NCBI GenBank assembly: GCA_030425705.1
Contig: JAUHZU010000011.1
Span: 62,001-126,000, forward strand
From: Phycisphaerae bacterium
GTDB lineage: Bacteria > Planctomycetota > Phycisphaerae > Phycisphaerales > Phycisphaeraceae
DNA length: 64,000 bases
Direction of reading: 5' to 3'
Within the stretch, counting starts at the first letter, position 1, and each line of letters begins with the position of its first letter. The translations under genes and the position numbers were made by a program. Positions 27,254 to 37,763 of this stretch are shown here, in pieces. The notes under the pieces are model-generated. The model did no database searches, had not been told where the DNA came from, and saw only the letters and a program-made list of their open reading frames with translations.

Positions 27254-27898
27254 CTACAACCCGGTCAGTCTAAGCCCGCCCGGCAGATCGTGCGGGGACG
27301 TGATGTGCAGGACGTCGTCGAGGTACGAACTTGCACGGACAGCCACGACGGCGCCAACGCTCGGCTTGGGCAGGAACCCCTGGAAAGAACGCCCGCCGTC
27401 GGCGAGGTACGCCGCGAGAGGCGCGATCAAACCGGTATGGAACAGGCCCGGCATCGGGTGCCAGCGATCGGTCCGGCACACGAGGGCACCACAGTCGTCC
27501 GGCAACCCGCGGCACTCATCGATCAGGGCGGTGTAGATCATTGGGTTGCGTGGCAGTGTGTCGCACGCGGTCAGCAGGACCCAGCCCGGGCCGTGCGACT
27601 GCGCGCGGTGGGTCAGCGCGGTGAGCAGCCCCTGGACCGGGCCGCAGCCGGGCGCGGCGTCGGGGATCGTACAGAGCCCAAGGTCGGCGTAGGCGTCGGC
27701 GTTCTGAGCGACGGCGGTCGCCGGGGCACACACACCCGCCAGGCCATCGGCAACGCGGCGGATCAAAGGTGTGCCGTCGATCAAAGCGCGCGCTTTGTCG
27801 CTACCGAACCGCGAGCTTTCGCCGCCCGCCAGGATGTATGCGGGGAACGGTCCGGATGGCTCTGGATCGTACTGGGTTGTCGTAGCTTCGTCGGTCAT
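27254..27898 (-). CDS. mobA: Molybdenum cofactor guanylyltransferase MobA
   Basis: 214-residue nucleotidyltransferase that attaches GMP to molybdopterin, forming the bis-MGD type of cofactor used by YdeP/FdhF enzymes. The N-terminal signature AYILAGGESSRFGSDKA is diagnostic. GPGWVLLTACDTLP matches the metal-binding DxP motif. Its stop is 15 bases from the oxidoreductase start, and its own ATG lies two bases after the mog stop, so it is inside the operon. Its presence fits the cofactor need of the next gene. Confidence 0.93.
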   Translation of the reverse strand: MTDEATTTQYDPEPSGPFPAYILAGGESSRFGSDKARALIDGTPLIRRVADGLAGVCAPATAVAQNADAYADLGLCTIPDAAPGCGPVQGLLTALTHRAQSHGPGWVLLTACDTLPRNPMIYTALIDECRGLPDDCGALVCRTDRWHPMPGLFHTGLIAPLAAYLADGGRSFQGFLPKPSVGAVVAVRASSYLDDVLHITSPHDLPGGLRLTGL

Positions 27899-27900
27899 CG

Positions 27901-28482
27901 TCAGTCGTCGTGGCGGACTACCTTGCCTGTGATCGGCTGCGCGTCGGGCCGGCCGTCGTCTTGCACATCGCCGCGGAGCGTGTCGATCGCGTGGGGCAGG
28001 ATGTCAGCCATGGCCTCCAGCATCTCGGTCGCGCCGCGCACCGAGCCGGGCAGGTTGATGACCAGGGTCCGACCGATCGCGCCGGCCTCGCCGCGCGAGA
28101 GGTAGGTGCGCGGCGTGATGTCGTAGCATCGTCGGCGTGCGAGTTCGAGCAGGCCAGGGTGCCGGCGTTCCAAGACCGCAGCGGTCGCCTCGGGCGTGAT
28201 GTCGCGCGGCGCAAGCCCGGTGCCGCCGGCCGTCAGGACAAGATCGACCGTTGCAGCCGCGTCGCCCTCCGCCGACCCGGCCCACGCCATCAGCGCTTCA
28301 CGGATCGCGTCCGGCTCGTCGGGCACGCAGCGCGTCGCTACAACGCGCGCCGCGAGTTGCTCGGCCGCCAACGCACACACCGCGGGGCCGGTCGTGTCCT
28401 CCGTCTCGCCGCGTGAGCAGCGGTCGCTCACCGTGAGCACGGCCAGACGGATCAGCGGGTTGAGCGGGGCGAGTTCAGCCAT
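27901..28482 (-). CDS. mog: MogA/MoaB-family molybdopterin adenylyltransferase
   Basis: 193-residue protein that adenylates molybdopterin before molybdenum insertion by MoeA. Family motifs: LTVSDRCSRGETEDTTG at the N-terminus, LVLTAGGTGLAPRDITPEAT, YLSRGEAGAIGRTLVINLPGS near the C-terminus. The long RDITPEAT form and length favour the Mog type over MoaB, though the two families overlap. The ATG at 28482 overlaps the moaC stop by eight bases (ATGGCTGA). It sits between moaC and mobA in the operon. Confidence 0.88.
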   Translation of the reverse strand: MAELAPLNPLIRLAVLTVSDRCSRGETEDTTGPAVCALAAEQLAARVVATRCVPDEPDAIREALMAWAGSAEGDAAATVDLVLTAGGTGLAPRDITPEATAAVLERRHPGLLELARRRCYDITPRTYLSRGEAGAIGRTLVINLPGSVRGATEMLEAMADILPHAIDTLRGDVQDDGRPDAQPITGKVVRHDD

Positions 28483-29002
28483 CGGTCGGATCGGTCGGGT
28501 CATCGTGAGGACGGACGGTGCCACGCTTACCGCCACGCTTCTCGATCAGCCGGATGTCTTCGATAACCATCGCGGGGTCGACGGCCTTGCCCATGTCGAT
28601 CACGGTCAGCGCGGCGATACACACAGCTGTGAACGCCTCCATCTCGACGCCCGTGCGCGCGGTCGTCGAGGCCAGGGCACGGAGACGGACGCAGCCGGCC
28701 TCGACCCACACCTGCACGTCGACATGATCCAGCGGCAGAGAGTGGCACAACGGGATCAGCGTGTCGGTCCGCTTCGCCGCCATCACCCCCGCCAGCCGGG
28801 CGGTCTCCAGTAGCGAGCCCTTGGCGAGGTCGTTCGCCGCGATGCGCTCCGCCAGCTCGTCGCTGATCCGGACACGGCCCTCGGCGACCGCCGTGCGCGC
28901 GGTCGCCGGCTTGTGGCCGACATCGACCATCGACGCCTTGCCGACCGCATCGATATGCGTCAGCCGGGCAGGGTCGCTCGGGTTGGGCTTAGGGTCCGAC
29001 AT
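28475..29002 (-). CDS. moaC: Cyclic pyranopterin monophosphate synthase MoaC
   Basis: 175-residue enzyme that acts with MoaA in the first step of molybdenum cofactor synthesis, forming cyclic pyranopterin phosphate. LTHIDAVGKASMVDVGHKPATARTAVA at the N-terminus and LIPLCHSLPLDHVDV, TGVEMEAFTAV and DMGKAVDPAMVIEDIRLIEKRGGK are the conserved blocks, including the catalytic Lys and Asp region. Length is normal apart from an acidic 12-residue tail. The preceding gene is the moaE-moeA fusion (17-base gap) and it overlaps mog. Confidence 0.96.
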   Translation of the reverse strand: MSDPKPNPSDPARLTHIDAVGKASMVDVGHKPATARTAVAEGRVRISDELAERIAANDLAKGSLLETARLAGVMAAKRTDTLIPLCHSLPLDHVDVQVWVEAGCVRLRALASTTARTGVEMEAFTAVCIAALTVIDMGKAVDPAMVIEDIRLIEKRGGKRGTVRPHDDPTDPTDG

Positions 29003-29019
29003 CGGCTAGGGGGTATCCA

Positions 29020-30663
29020 TCAATCGATCGCCCACGGGTAGTACGCGGCACGGTCCAGGTCCATCGTACCCGGCGGCACCTCGATCAGCCCGTCGCTACG
29101 CGCGGCCGAGGCGTAGTCACCCGACCCGCGTGAAACCACGAGCGACGCGCGGCCTAAGCCGGTCACCCGGACCAGCCGGTACACCCACAGCCCGAGCGGC
29201 TTCGCATCGAACCCCTCGACCTCGGCACTCGCCGACGGCGGCAGGGGGTCCGTAAAGCCCGCGAGCCGGCGGAGCGCAACCAGACCGAACCGGCGGAGCG
29301 TCGCCATCGCCGAGACCGGGTTGCCGGGCAGGGCGATAATCGGCTGACCGCTCGGGCCGATCCCACCCAGCAGGGGCCTGCCCGGGCGGACGGGTAGCTT
29401 GTGGAACACGACCTCGCCGCCCACCGCGCGGACGACCGCGGGGATGTAGTCGTGGTCGCCCATCGAGACACCCCCGGTCGTGACGACGGCATCGCACCGT
29501 TCGAGCAGCCCGTGCATCCGCCGTGTGAGTTCCTTTGGATCGTCGGTCCCGCGTTCCACGGACACGGCCTTGATCCACGGCACGCTGCCCAGCATCGCCG
29601 AGACCGCCGGCCCGTTGCTGTCGCGGACCTGCCACGGCTCGGGCGTCGCATCCGCCGGCAACAACTCATCGCCGGTCACCATCAGCCCCACACGGACCCG
29701 GCGGAACACCGACAGGCGGGTGGCCCCAAACCCGGCGGCGACACCCGCTACCGCCGCGGTGCAGCGACAGCCGGCCGCCACCACAGGCGTACCGGCCGAA
29801 CAGTTCTCGCCGCGCCGACGGATGTGCTGGCCCGGCAACAGTGCTGCGCGATCAACCTGCAACTCGATCAGCTCACGTGTCTCCCCGAGGTCCTCGCGCT
29901 TGACGACCAGTTCCGCCCCGGCCGGCACGCAGCCGCCCGTAAAGATGCGCAGGGCCTGGCCCGGCGGCAGCGCGGGCGGGGCGCTGCCGGTCGTGACCTC
30001 GCCGGCGACAGGCAACCGGCCCGCGTCGTCAAAGTCGCCCAGCCGCAGCGCGTAACCGTCCATCGCCGAGACATCGTGGGCCGGGCTGTCACGGTCCGCC
30101 GCGATCGGCTCGGCCAGCACACGCCCCGTTGCATCGGCCAGACCAACCTGCTCGGTACCGACCGGCGAGCAACGGCCCGCCCACGCAAGCACGACCGCGT
30201 CGGGGTGTGCCGGCCACTCAGCCACGGGGCACCTCATCGCTGCGCGACGGCACCCGTGACCGGCTTCTTCCTCGGCCCAAACCGGCACCTTCCACAGCGG
30301 GACCTCCCGCTTCATCCGGTCGATGAACCGATCCATCGCGGCCAGAGATGCCTTGCGGTGGGGCGACGCAACAAGCAGGCGGAACGACACCGCGTGGTTC
30401 GGTACGTGCCCGATGCTGTGCTCGACACGGATCGCCGTGAGCCCATGCCCGTCCAGCGTTTCCCGGGCCAGTCCCATCAGGCCGTCGCGTGTCATCGGCT
30501 CGTACTGCTCGTAGTCCAGGCCGGCGAGCGGTCGGCCGTCTTCGGTGGGGCGAACGACGCCTTCGAACTGCACGACCGCGCCGGCGCTGCGCGGCTGCCA
30601 GGCCCGCGCCGGCGCGAGCGGCCCGTCGTACAGCACGACCTCGATCGGAGGAGGCGTCGACAT
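29020..30663 (-). CDS. MoaE-MoeA fusion protein for molybdenum cofactor synthesis
   Basis: 547-residue two-domain protein. Residues 1-135 are MoaE, the large subunit of molybdopterin synthase: SAGAVVQFEGVVR, HRKASLAAMDRFID and Lys118/Lys125 in KREVPLWK, matching E. coli Lys119/Lys126. The usual C-terminal tail of MoaE is shortened. Residues about 155-547 are MoeA, which inserts molybdate: HDVSAMDGYA, TGDELLP, DSNGPAVSAML, TTGGVSMGDHDYI, LPGNPVSAM. The frame is continuous through the junction with no sign of sequencing error. The ATG at 30663 is preceded by moaD with only a four-base gap. No separate moaE or moeA is in the window. Confidence 0.93.
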   Translation of the reverse strand: MSTPPPIEVVLYDGPLAPARAWQPRSAGAVVQFEGVVRPTEDGRPLAGLDYEQYEPMTRDGLMGLARETLDGHGLTAIRVEHSIGHVPNHAVSFRLLVASPHRKASLAAMDRFIDRMKREVPLWKVPVWAEEEAGHGCRRAAMRCPVAEWPAHPDAVVLAWAGRCSPVGTEQVGLADATGRVLAEPIAADRDSPAHDVSAMDGYALRLGDFDDAGRLPVAGEVTTGSAPPALPPGQALRIFTGGCVPAGAELVVKREDLGETRELIELQVDRAALLPGQHIRRRGENCSAGTPVVAAGCRCTAAVAGVAAGFGATRLSVFRRVRVGLMVTGDELLPADATPEPWQVRDSNGPAVSAMLGSVPWIKAVSVERGTDDPKELTRRMHGLLERCDAVVTTGGVSMGDHDYIPAVVRAVGGEVVFHKLPVRPGRPLLGGIGPSGQPIIALPGNPVSAMATLRRFGLVALRRLAGFTDPLPPSASAEVEGFDAKPLGLWVYRLVRVTGLGRASLVVSRGSGDYASAARSDGLIEVPPGTMDLDRAAYYPWAID

Positions 30664-30667
30664 CAAC

Positions 30668-30919
30668 TCAGCCCCCCCCGAGCATGCCGATGAGCGCAAC
30701 CTCGTCCCCCGGCCGGACGGGGGTATCGCCCGGCGCATAGGCGTGGTTCACGGCGAGCCGGCTCGATGCAAGGCTCGCGACGAGCGCCGGGCACGCCGCA
30801 CCGACCGCCGCGAGGATTTCACGTGCCTGCGTCGTGTCCCCGGCCACCTCGACCGCCACCTCACGCTGCTGCGCGAGCCGGGCCTGCGGGCCAAACAGCT
30901 TGACGGTGTAACGGGCCAA
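30668..30919 (-). CDS. moaD: Molybdopterin synthase sulfur carrier subunit MoaD
   Basis: 83-residue ubiquitin-fold protein that carries sulfur as a thiocarboxylate on its C-terminal glycine. YTVKLFGPQARLAQQ at the N-terminus and GDEVALIGMLGGG at the end match the family. It ends in three glycines instead of the usual two; the terminal codons form a run of eight G. The partner MoaE is the N-terminal half of the next gene. Three bases separate it from moaA. Confidence 0.9.
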   Translation of the reverse strand: MARYTVKLFGPQARLAQQREVAVEVAGDTTQAREILAAVGAACPALVASLASSRLAVNHAYAPGDTPVRPGDEVALIGMLGGG

Positions 30920-30922
30920 CGG

Positions 30923-31894
30923 CTATCCCCCGATATGAGTCATGACGACAAAGCCATCGTGCGGGTGCTCGGGCTGCTTCTGGGCATAGGCCGAGGCGAG
31001 CACGCGGTCGACCGCCTCGGCGTCAAACGCAGGCCGCACCGCATCGAGCAGCGTGCCCCGCGGCCGGTCCATCAGGCAAGGGTATACCGCGCCGTCCGCA
31101 GCGACCCGCAGGCGGTTGCAGTCGGCGCAGAAGTTGCAGCTCATCGGCGTGATAAACCCGATGCGGGCGACGGTCCCGTCATCAAGCACGACATCAAACC
31201 GCCGCGCGGCGTCCGGCCCCTGCGGCAGCGGGGCCCAGGTCCGCACGGCCGGCGCGATCTGCGCCCGCATCTCCGACTCGGTGACATACCGCTCCGACCA
31301 CTGCGACGACAGCGGGCCCATCGGCATCAGCTCGATGAACCGGATCGGTAGGTCCCGCTCGGCCGAGAACCGCACCAAATCCGGAAGCTCCGCATCGTTC
31401 TCGCCCCGTAGCACCACGGTGTTCAGCTTCACCGGCGAAAGCCCGGCGTCGCGCGCGGCGTCCAGTCCGGCCAGCACCCGCTCCAGCCCGTCTACGCCCG
31501 TCATCCGCGCGAACCGCGCAGCGTCCAGCGAGTCCAGGCTGACATTGACCCGGTTCAGGCCCGCATCGGCGTAGTCCCGCGCGTGCTTAGGCAGGGTCAG
31601 GCCGTTGGTTGTCATCGATACGTCGTGCACGCCCTCGATACGTGCGATCCGTTCAATGATCTCGACCAACTCCCGTCGGCTGGTCGGGTCCCCGCCGGTG
31701 AGGCGGACCTTGTACACGCCGTAGCGCTCGACGAGGTACCGCGCGAGCCGCTCAATCTCGGCCGGCGTCAGTACCGGCTCGCCCTTAGGGTGTTCGAGCT
31801 TCTCCGGCCGACAGTACGTGCAACGCATCGAGCACGCCTTGGTCAGCGACAGGCGGAGGTAGCCGATCCCGCGTCCGGTGGGGTCTTGGAGCAT
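30923..31894 (-). CDS. moaA: GTP 3',8-cyclase MoaA (radical SAM)
   Basis: 323-residue radical SAM enzyme that starts molybdenum cofactor synthesis from GTP. The SAM-binding cluster motif is CSMRCTYC near residue 25 and the C-terminal cluster is CNFCADCNRLRVAADGAVYPC. RLTGGDPTSRRELVEII and MTTNGLTL are typical. It ends in the conserved Gly-Gly (THIGG), needed for activity in this family. The ATG at 31894 is preferred; an earlier in-frame start gives a non-family extension. First gene of the operon on this strand; a promoter is expected in the 103 bases before it. Confidence 0.96.
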   Translation of the reverse strand: MLQDPTGRGIGYLRLSLTKACSMRCTYCRPEKLEHPKGEPVLTPAEIERLARYLVERYGVYKVRLTGGDPTSRRELVEIIERIARIEGVHDVSMTTNGLTLPKHARDYADAGLNRVNVSLDSLDAARFARMTGVDGLERVLAGLDAARDAGLSPVKLNTVVLRGENDAELPDLVRFSAERDLPIRFIELMPMGPLSSQWSERYVTESEMRAQIAPAVRTWAPLPQGPDAARRFDVVLDDGTVARIGFITPMSCNFCADCNRLRVAADGAVYPCLMDRPRGTLLDAVRPAFDAEAVDRVLASAYAQKQPEHPHDGFVVMTHIGG

Positions 31895-31997
31895 GGCGTG
31901 AGCAAGAGGGAACGACGGAGTTGCAAGCGGGCACCCGCCCGCCGCGCAGTGCATCCTAGCCGTATCGCCGGCCCAAGTCCTGCGGGTGAAGAGGCCG

Positions 31998-32564
31998 CTA
32001 CCCCTGCGCCCGGTCGAGCGGGCCGACCACGCTGCCGTCGGACGGCGTGTCGGGCCCGGTATCGACGAGGTCCTCCGGGGCGGGGTCTTTCTCTTTAGGC
32101 GGCGGGGGGGTATGGGTGAGCCGCATGACAATCAGCGTCATAAAGACGAACAGGCAGCCGACGATCGCGATCGTATAGTGCCTGAGCCCGATGGCCATCC
32201 CGAGGATCATGGCGAAGAACAGGACGGTCGTGTCCTTGGGGTCACGGAGGGTGGTGCGGTAGCGGATGAGCCCGATCGTGCCCGCCAGGCCGAATGCGCG
32301 GACAACGTTGTTCCCGACCACCAGCCAGACCAGCGCCCCGCCGATGCACAGCATCACCAGCGTGTGGTGCATCGTCGGCCGCAGCTTCTTTCCCGTAAAC
32401 GACAGGCGGTACCCCAGCCCGAGCACCCACCCCACGAGCGCGGCACACGCGAGGCGGGAGAACACCTCGAACATCGATAACTCGTTCGGCTCTTGCGCGA
32501 ACTCGGACATAACGATGTCCATGAACGAGATATCAGAACTCTGCGCAACAAGCTGGGTCAGCAA
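31998..32564 (-). CDS. DUF4956 integral membrane protein
   Basis: 188-residue membrane protein with four to five hydrophobic segments (about 35-150). The conserved block AFGLAGTIGLIRYRTTLRDPKDTTVLFFAMILGMAIGL is the DUF4956 signature, also seen in proteins associated with polyphosphate-polymerase-like (VTC) domains and CotH. No such partner is adjacent. The start is taken as TTG at 32564 because AGGAG lies seven bases upstream; the first ATG in frame (32522) has no ribosome binding site. The C-terminus is an acidic Pro-rich tail. It precedes the molybdenum operon on the same strand but a functional link is not evident. Confidence 0.82.
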   Translation of the reverse strand: MLTQLVAQSSDISFMDIVMSEFAQEPNELSMFEVFSRLACAALVGWVLGLGYRLSFTGKKLRPTMHHTLVMLCIGGALVWLVVGNNVVRAFGLAGTIGLIRYRTTLRDPKDTTVLFFAMILGMAIGLRHYTIAIVGCLFVFMTLIVMRLTHTPPPPKEKDPAPEDLVDTGPDTPSDGSVVGPLDRAQG

Positions 32565-32624
32565 GCGAGCACTCCTGTCGAGCGGGACAGACCGGGCGCA
32601 CCGTACAACATTGCGTCAGAACGC

Positions 32625-33341
32625 TCAAGACGGGTCGGGGTCCCACGTGCCAAGCTGCGGGATCTGCCAGATGATGTCGTCGTTGTCCATCGACCGGTCG
32701 TCCACGTCGTCCTTGGTCAGGCGTTCGACGTGCCAGTCCAGGAAGGTGATGACCGTAGAGGTGTTGTGCCGGTAGGCCACGTCGCTGTCGCGGTCGCGCC
32801 AACGGCCCTTGAACGATACATTGTCGCCGCCCACGTCGCCGTCGAAGTAGGCAACCGTGCTGCTGTGTTCGGGGATCGTGTCGAGCTTGCGGTGCGGGTC
32901 GTACCCCGGCTGGCCGAAGGTCGTCTCCGAGAGCTTGCTGTTCATGCGGTAGCTCTCGAGGGCGAAGCCCTCGCCCGGGGGGACGCTCGGGCAGATCAGC
33001 GACGACTCGTCGGCATCCACGCGCTCCAGGTAGCCGTCCTCGTGCAGCACATCGACCCAGCAGTTGAACTGCATCTGCTGGCCGTTGACCATGACGTTTT
33101 CGTCCCCGCGGTCCTCGTAGGGGAGACGGTTCATGTGGTCGATGGTGTACGCGGAAGTCGCGAGCCCGATCTGACGCAGGTGGTTGGAGCACTGCGTCGC
33201 GCGTGCGTTCTCGCGGGCCCCGCTGAGAGCGACCGCGAGGATCGCGATCAGCACGCCGATCAGGCCGATCACGACCAGCAATTCGATAAGCGTAAAGCCA
33301 CGGACACCCCGGGGGGTTGCTAGACGGAACACACTTCGCAC
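32625..33341 (-). CDS. Pseudopilin-like protein (third copy)
   Basis: 238-residue pilin-like protein: [21 protein letters not shown] after a 15-residue basic leader gives a prepilin peptidase site. The C-terminal box [13 protein letters not shown] corresponds to H-X9-DG with Trp instead of Gly. The start is GTG at 33341, eight bases after GGAG. An extended -10 promoter lies about 160 bases upstream. Unlike the pseudopilins at 4953 and 56556 it has no ECF sigma/LamG pair nearby. It may form a pseudopilus or be an exported surface protein. Confidence 0.83.
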   Translation of the reverse strand: MRSVFRLATPRGVRGFTLIELLVVIGLIGVLIAILAVALSGARENARATQCSNHLRQIGLATSAYTIDHMNRLPYEDRGDENVMVNGQQMQFNCWVDVLHEDGYLERVDADESSLICPSVPPGEGFALESYRMNSKLSETTFGQPGYDPHRKLDTIPEHSSTVAYFDGDVGGDNVSFKGRWRDRDSDVAYRHNTSTVITFLDWHVERLTKDDVDDRSMDNDDIIWQIPQLGTWDPDPS

Positions 33342-33502
33342 TACACAGCTCCAGTCCCCAAATGGGCTTTATTCGTGGCGTCGGCTCCTTCACAACCTCG
33401 GCCTGGCGGGGGCACTCTTCCTGTGGCTGCCGCGTGGATGCTTCGCCGAGACTGCGGGGGTGCAGGCAGGGCTAAGCGACAGCGGATCGCCGTGCTTGCG
33501 AA

Positions 33503-33511
33503 ATTATAACA
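33503..33511 (-). promoter_or_regulatory. Extended -10 promoter for the pseudopilin gene
   Basis: On the minus strand TGT followed directly by a perfect TATAAT forms an extended -10 element in an AT-rich patch that stands out from the GC-rich surroundings. No good -35 lies 16-18 bases upstream, as is usual for extended -10 promoters. Confidence 0.5.
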
Positions 33512-33591
33512 CAAACCGCTTTGATTGCACGCAATCCCCACCCGGGGCCACCACGGCCCGGCCCCGGCCGATCGGTATACTGCCCGCAGCA

Positions 33592-33665
33592 GCCCCTGTA
33601 GCTCAACTGGATAGAGCATCGGCCTTCTAAGCCGACGGTTGCAGGTTCGAGTCCTGCCGGGGGTA
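33592..33665 (+). tRNA. tRNA-Arg (UCU)
   Basis: A 74-base cloverleaf: acceptor GCCCCTG pairs with CGGGGGT, G1-U72 as a wobble; D-arm AGCTCAACTGGATAGAGC; anticodon stem TCGGC around loop CTTCTAA (anticodon UCU); T-arm GCAGGTTCGAGTCCTGC; discriminator A. No encoded CCA. The mnmC gene starts 34 bases downstream on the same strand. In E. coli this isoacceptor carries mnm5U34 made by MnmE/MnmG and MnmC. Confidence 0.94.
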
Positions 33666-33699
33666 TGGGCGACCGAGGCGAGCACGAGAGAGGCCGGCG

Positions 33700-35517
33700 A
33701 TGGACCAGGACGCCCGACACCCACCCCCGGGCTTCGACGCCGCGGGCAGGCTTGTCGCGCCCCGTTACAACGATCCCTATTTCTCGATCACCGACGGCCT
33801 GGCCGAGACCGAGCACGTCTTCCTCCGGGGTAACGGCCTGGCCGAGCGCTTCGCGGCGATGCCGGCCGGCTCGCGGTTCACGATCGGCGAGACCGGCTTC
33901 GGAACGGGGCTGAATTTCCTGGCCGCCGCCCGGCTGTTGGACCGGCACGCACCGGCCGACGCGACGCTCCGCTTTGTGTCCATCGAGAACCAGCCACTGC
34001 CGCCCGAGACGATCCGCCGGGCGCTGTCGCCCTGGCCCGAGTTGTCGCCCTGGCTGGACCGGCTGATTGCGGTGTACCAGCCGCCCCGGCCGGGGGTCCA
34101 CCGATGGATGCTCGACGCCGGGCGGGCGGAACTCGTACTCCTCGTCGGCGAGGCCGATCAGGTGCTCGCGGATTGGCTGGAACCGGTCGATGCGTGGTTC
34201 CTCGACGGCTTCGCCCCGGCACGGAACCCGGCGATGTGGTCGCCTTCCGTCTTCAAGCACGTCGCACGGCTGTCGGCGCCGGGCACAACGCTGGCGACCT
34301 ACACCGCCGCCGGCGTTGTCCGGCGCGGGCTGTCTGCGGTCGGGTTCCAGATCGAGAAGCGGCCGGGCTTCGGCACGAAACGCGACATGACCGTGGGGCG
34401 GTACCAGCCCGATGCCTCACCCACTGCCTATTCAAGCGCCAAGGCCCCAGACGTCATCATCATCGGTGCCGGGCTCGCGGGTAGCTTTGCAGCGCGGGCG
34501 CTCGCCGAACGCGGGTGGAAGGTCACGGTGGTCGATCGGCAGCGGATGGAGCCCGGCGGGCTGGCGTCGATGCGGCCGCGCGTCGCTTTGCTCCAGCCGA
34601 AAATCAGCGATGCGGCCGACCCGACGGGGAACCTGCTCCGGGCGGGCTTAGAGACCGCCCGACGCATTGTGAACGAGCAGCTCCACGCGGACCCGCGCAT
34701 CGGCTGGCTTTCCTGTGGCGCGTTCCACACCGCACATGACGCGCGCCGAGAGAAACGGCTGAAGCGCTTTGTGGAACAGTTCGGACCGACCGGCCTTTGC
34801 CGATGGGTCGAACGAGACCAGACCGAGTCCCAGACCGGCCTGGGTCTGTCGCATAGCGGGGTCCTGATCGACTGCGCGGGGCTCCTGCGGCCCGGCGGGC
34901 TCTGCGAAACGCTGCTGGACCACCCCGCGCTCACCGTGCTCGGCGGGCAGGAGGTCGTCGGCCTACAACGCGACGGCAGCGCGTGGCTCGTGCAGCGGCG
35001 GGACCAGTCTGCGCTGCGAGCCGAAAGGGTCGTCGTCGCCAATGCGATGGACGCACTGCGTCTGGCACCCACGGCGCACCTGGACCTGCGCCCGGTGCGT
35101 GGACAGGTCTCGCTGATCGCGGCCGGTGCTTCCGGTGGCGCAGACGCATTGGCCGGGCTCCGCCGCATCCTCTCCTTCGGCGGGTACCTCACCCCCGCGA
35201 TCGATGGCCGACACACGCTCGGCGCGAGTTTTGTCGCCGGCGATTCATCCACCCAATGGCGAGACGCCGAGCACACCGAGGTCCGCGAACGCTTCGCGCG
35301 GGTTGAGCCGGCCCTGGCCAAGTCCATCGTGTCAGCACACGACGGCGCGGGCTGGGCTGGCGTGCGCTGCACGACGCCGACGCGCATGCCCTACGCCGGT
35401 CCGGTCGAGGAGGATGGCCAGGCACTGCACGGGCTGTACGCCTCGCTCGGCCATGGCTCGCACGGCATCTGCTCCGCCGCGTTCAGCGCCGAACGCATCG
35501 CCGACACCCTCACATAA
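33700..35517 (+). CDS. mnmC: Bifunctional tRNA wobble-uridine modification enzyme MnmC
   Basis: 605-residue two-domain enzyme for the last steps of mnm5(s2)U34 formation: the FAD domain removes the carboxymethyl group and the methyltransferase domain methylates the resulting amine. The N-terminal methyltransferase (1-235) has the SAM motif GETGFGTG (63-70) and WFLDGFAPARNPAMW (166-180). The FAD domain starts with DVIIIGAGLAGSFAARALAERG (251-272) and ends with RTPDRMPxxG-like TRMPYAGPV and LYASLGHGSHG. Both halves are complete. GAGG precedes the ATG by eight bases. It lies 34 bases after tRNA-Arg(UCU), so co-transcription is likely. Confidence 0.94.
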   Translation: MDQDARHPPPGFDAAGRLVAPRYNDPYFSITDGLAETEHVFLRGNGLAERFAAMPAGSRFTIGETGFGTGLNFLAAARLLDRHAPADATLRFVSIENQPLPPETIRRALSPWPELSPWLDRLIAVYQPPRPGVHRWMLDAGRAELVLLVGEADQVLADWLEPVDAWFLDGFAPARNPAMWSPSVFKHVARLSAPGTTLATYTAAGVVRRGLSAVGFQIEKRPGFGTKRDMTVGRYQPDASPTAYSSAKAPDVIIIGAGLAGSFAARALAERGWKVTVVDRQRMEPGGLASMRPRVALLQPKISDAADPTGNLLRAGLETARRIVNEQLHADPRIGWLSCGAFHTAHDARREKRLKRFVEQFGPTGLCRWVERDQTESQTGLGLSHSGVLIDCAGLLRPGGLCETLLDHPALTVLGGQEVVGLQRDGSAWLVQRRDQSALRAERVVVANAMDALRLAPTAHLDLRPVRGQVSLIAAGASGGADALAGLRRILSFGGYLTPAIDGRHTLGASFVAGDSSTQWRDAEHTEVRERFARVEPALAKSIVSAHDGAGWAGVRCTTPTRMPYAGPVEEDGQALHGLYASLGHGSHGICSAAFSAERIADTLT

Positions 35518-35548
35518 CACGGCTCCGAAACACCGGAGTCGCGGTTAG

Positions 35549-37666
<2,118 letters not shown>

Positions 37667-37763
37667 GCGGGGATTGTAGCCCGCAGACCGATGCCCGATG
37701 CTTCCATCGGAACCGCGTTACACGTGACGAGGGCTGGCCGCTACGGCCACGCCTGCCTACAGT

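Noticed and set aside
35518-35548. Terminator between mnmC and uvrB
   Set aside because: CTCCG/CGGAG forms only a 5-bp stem and has no T-run on either strand.
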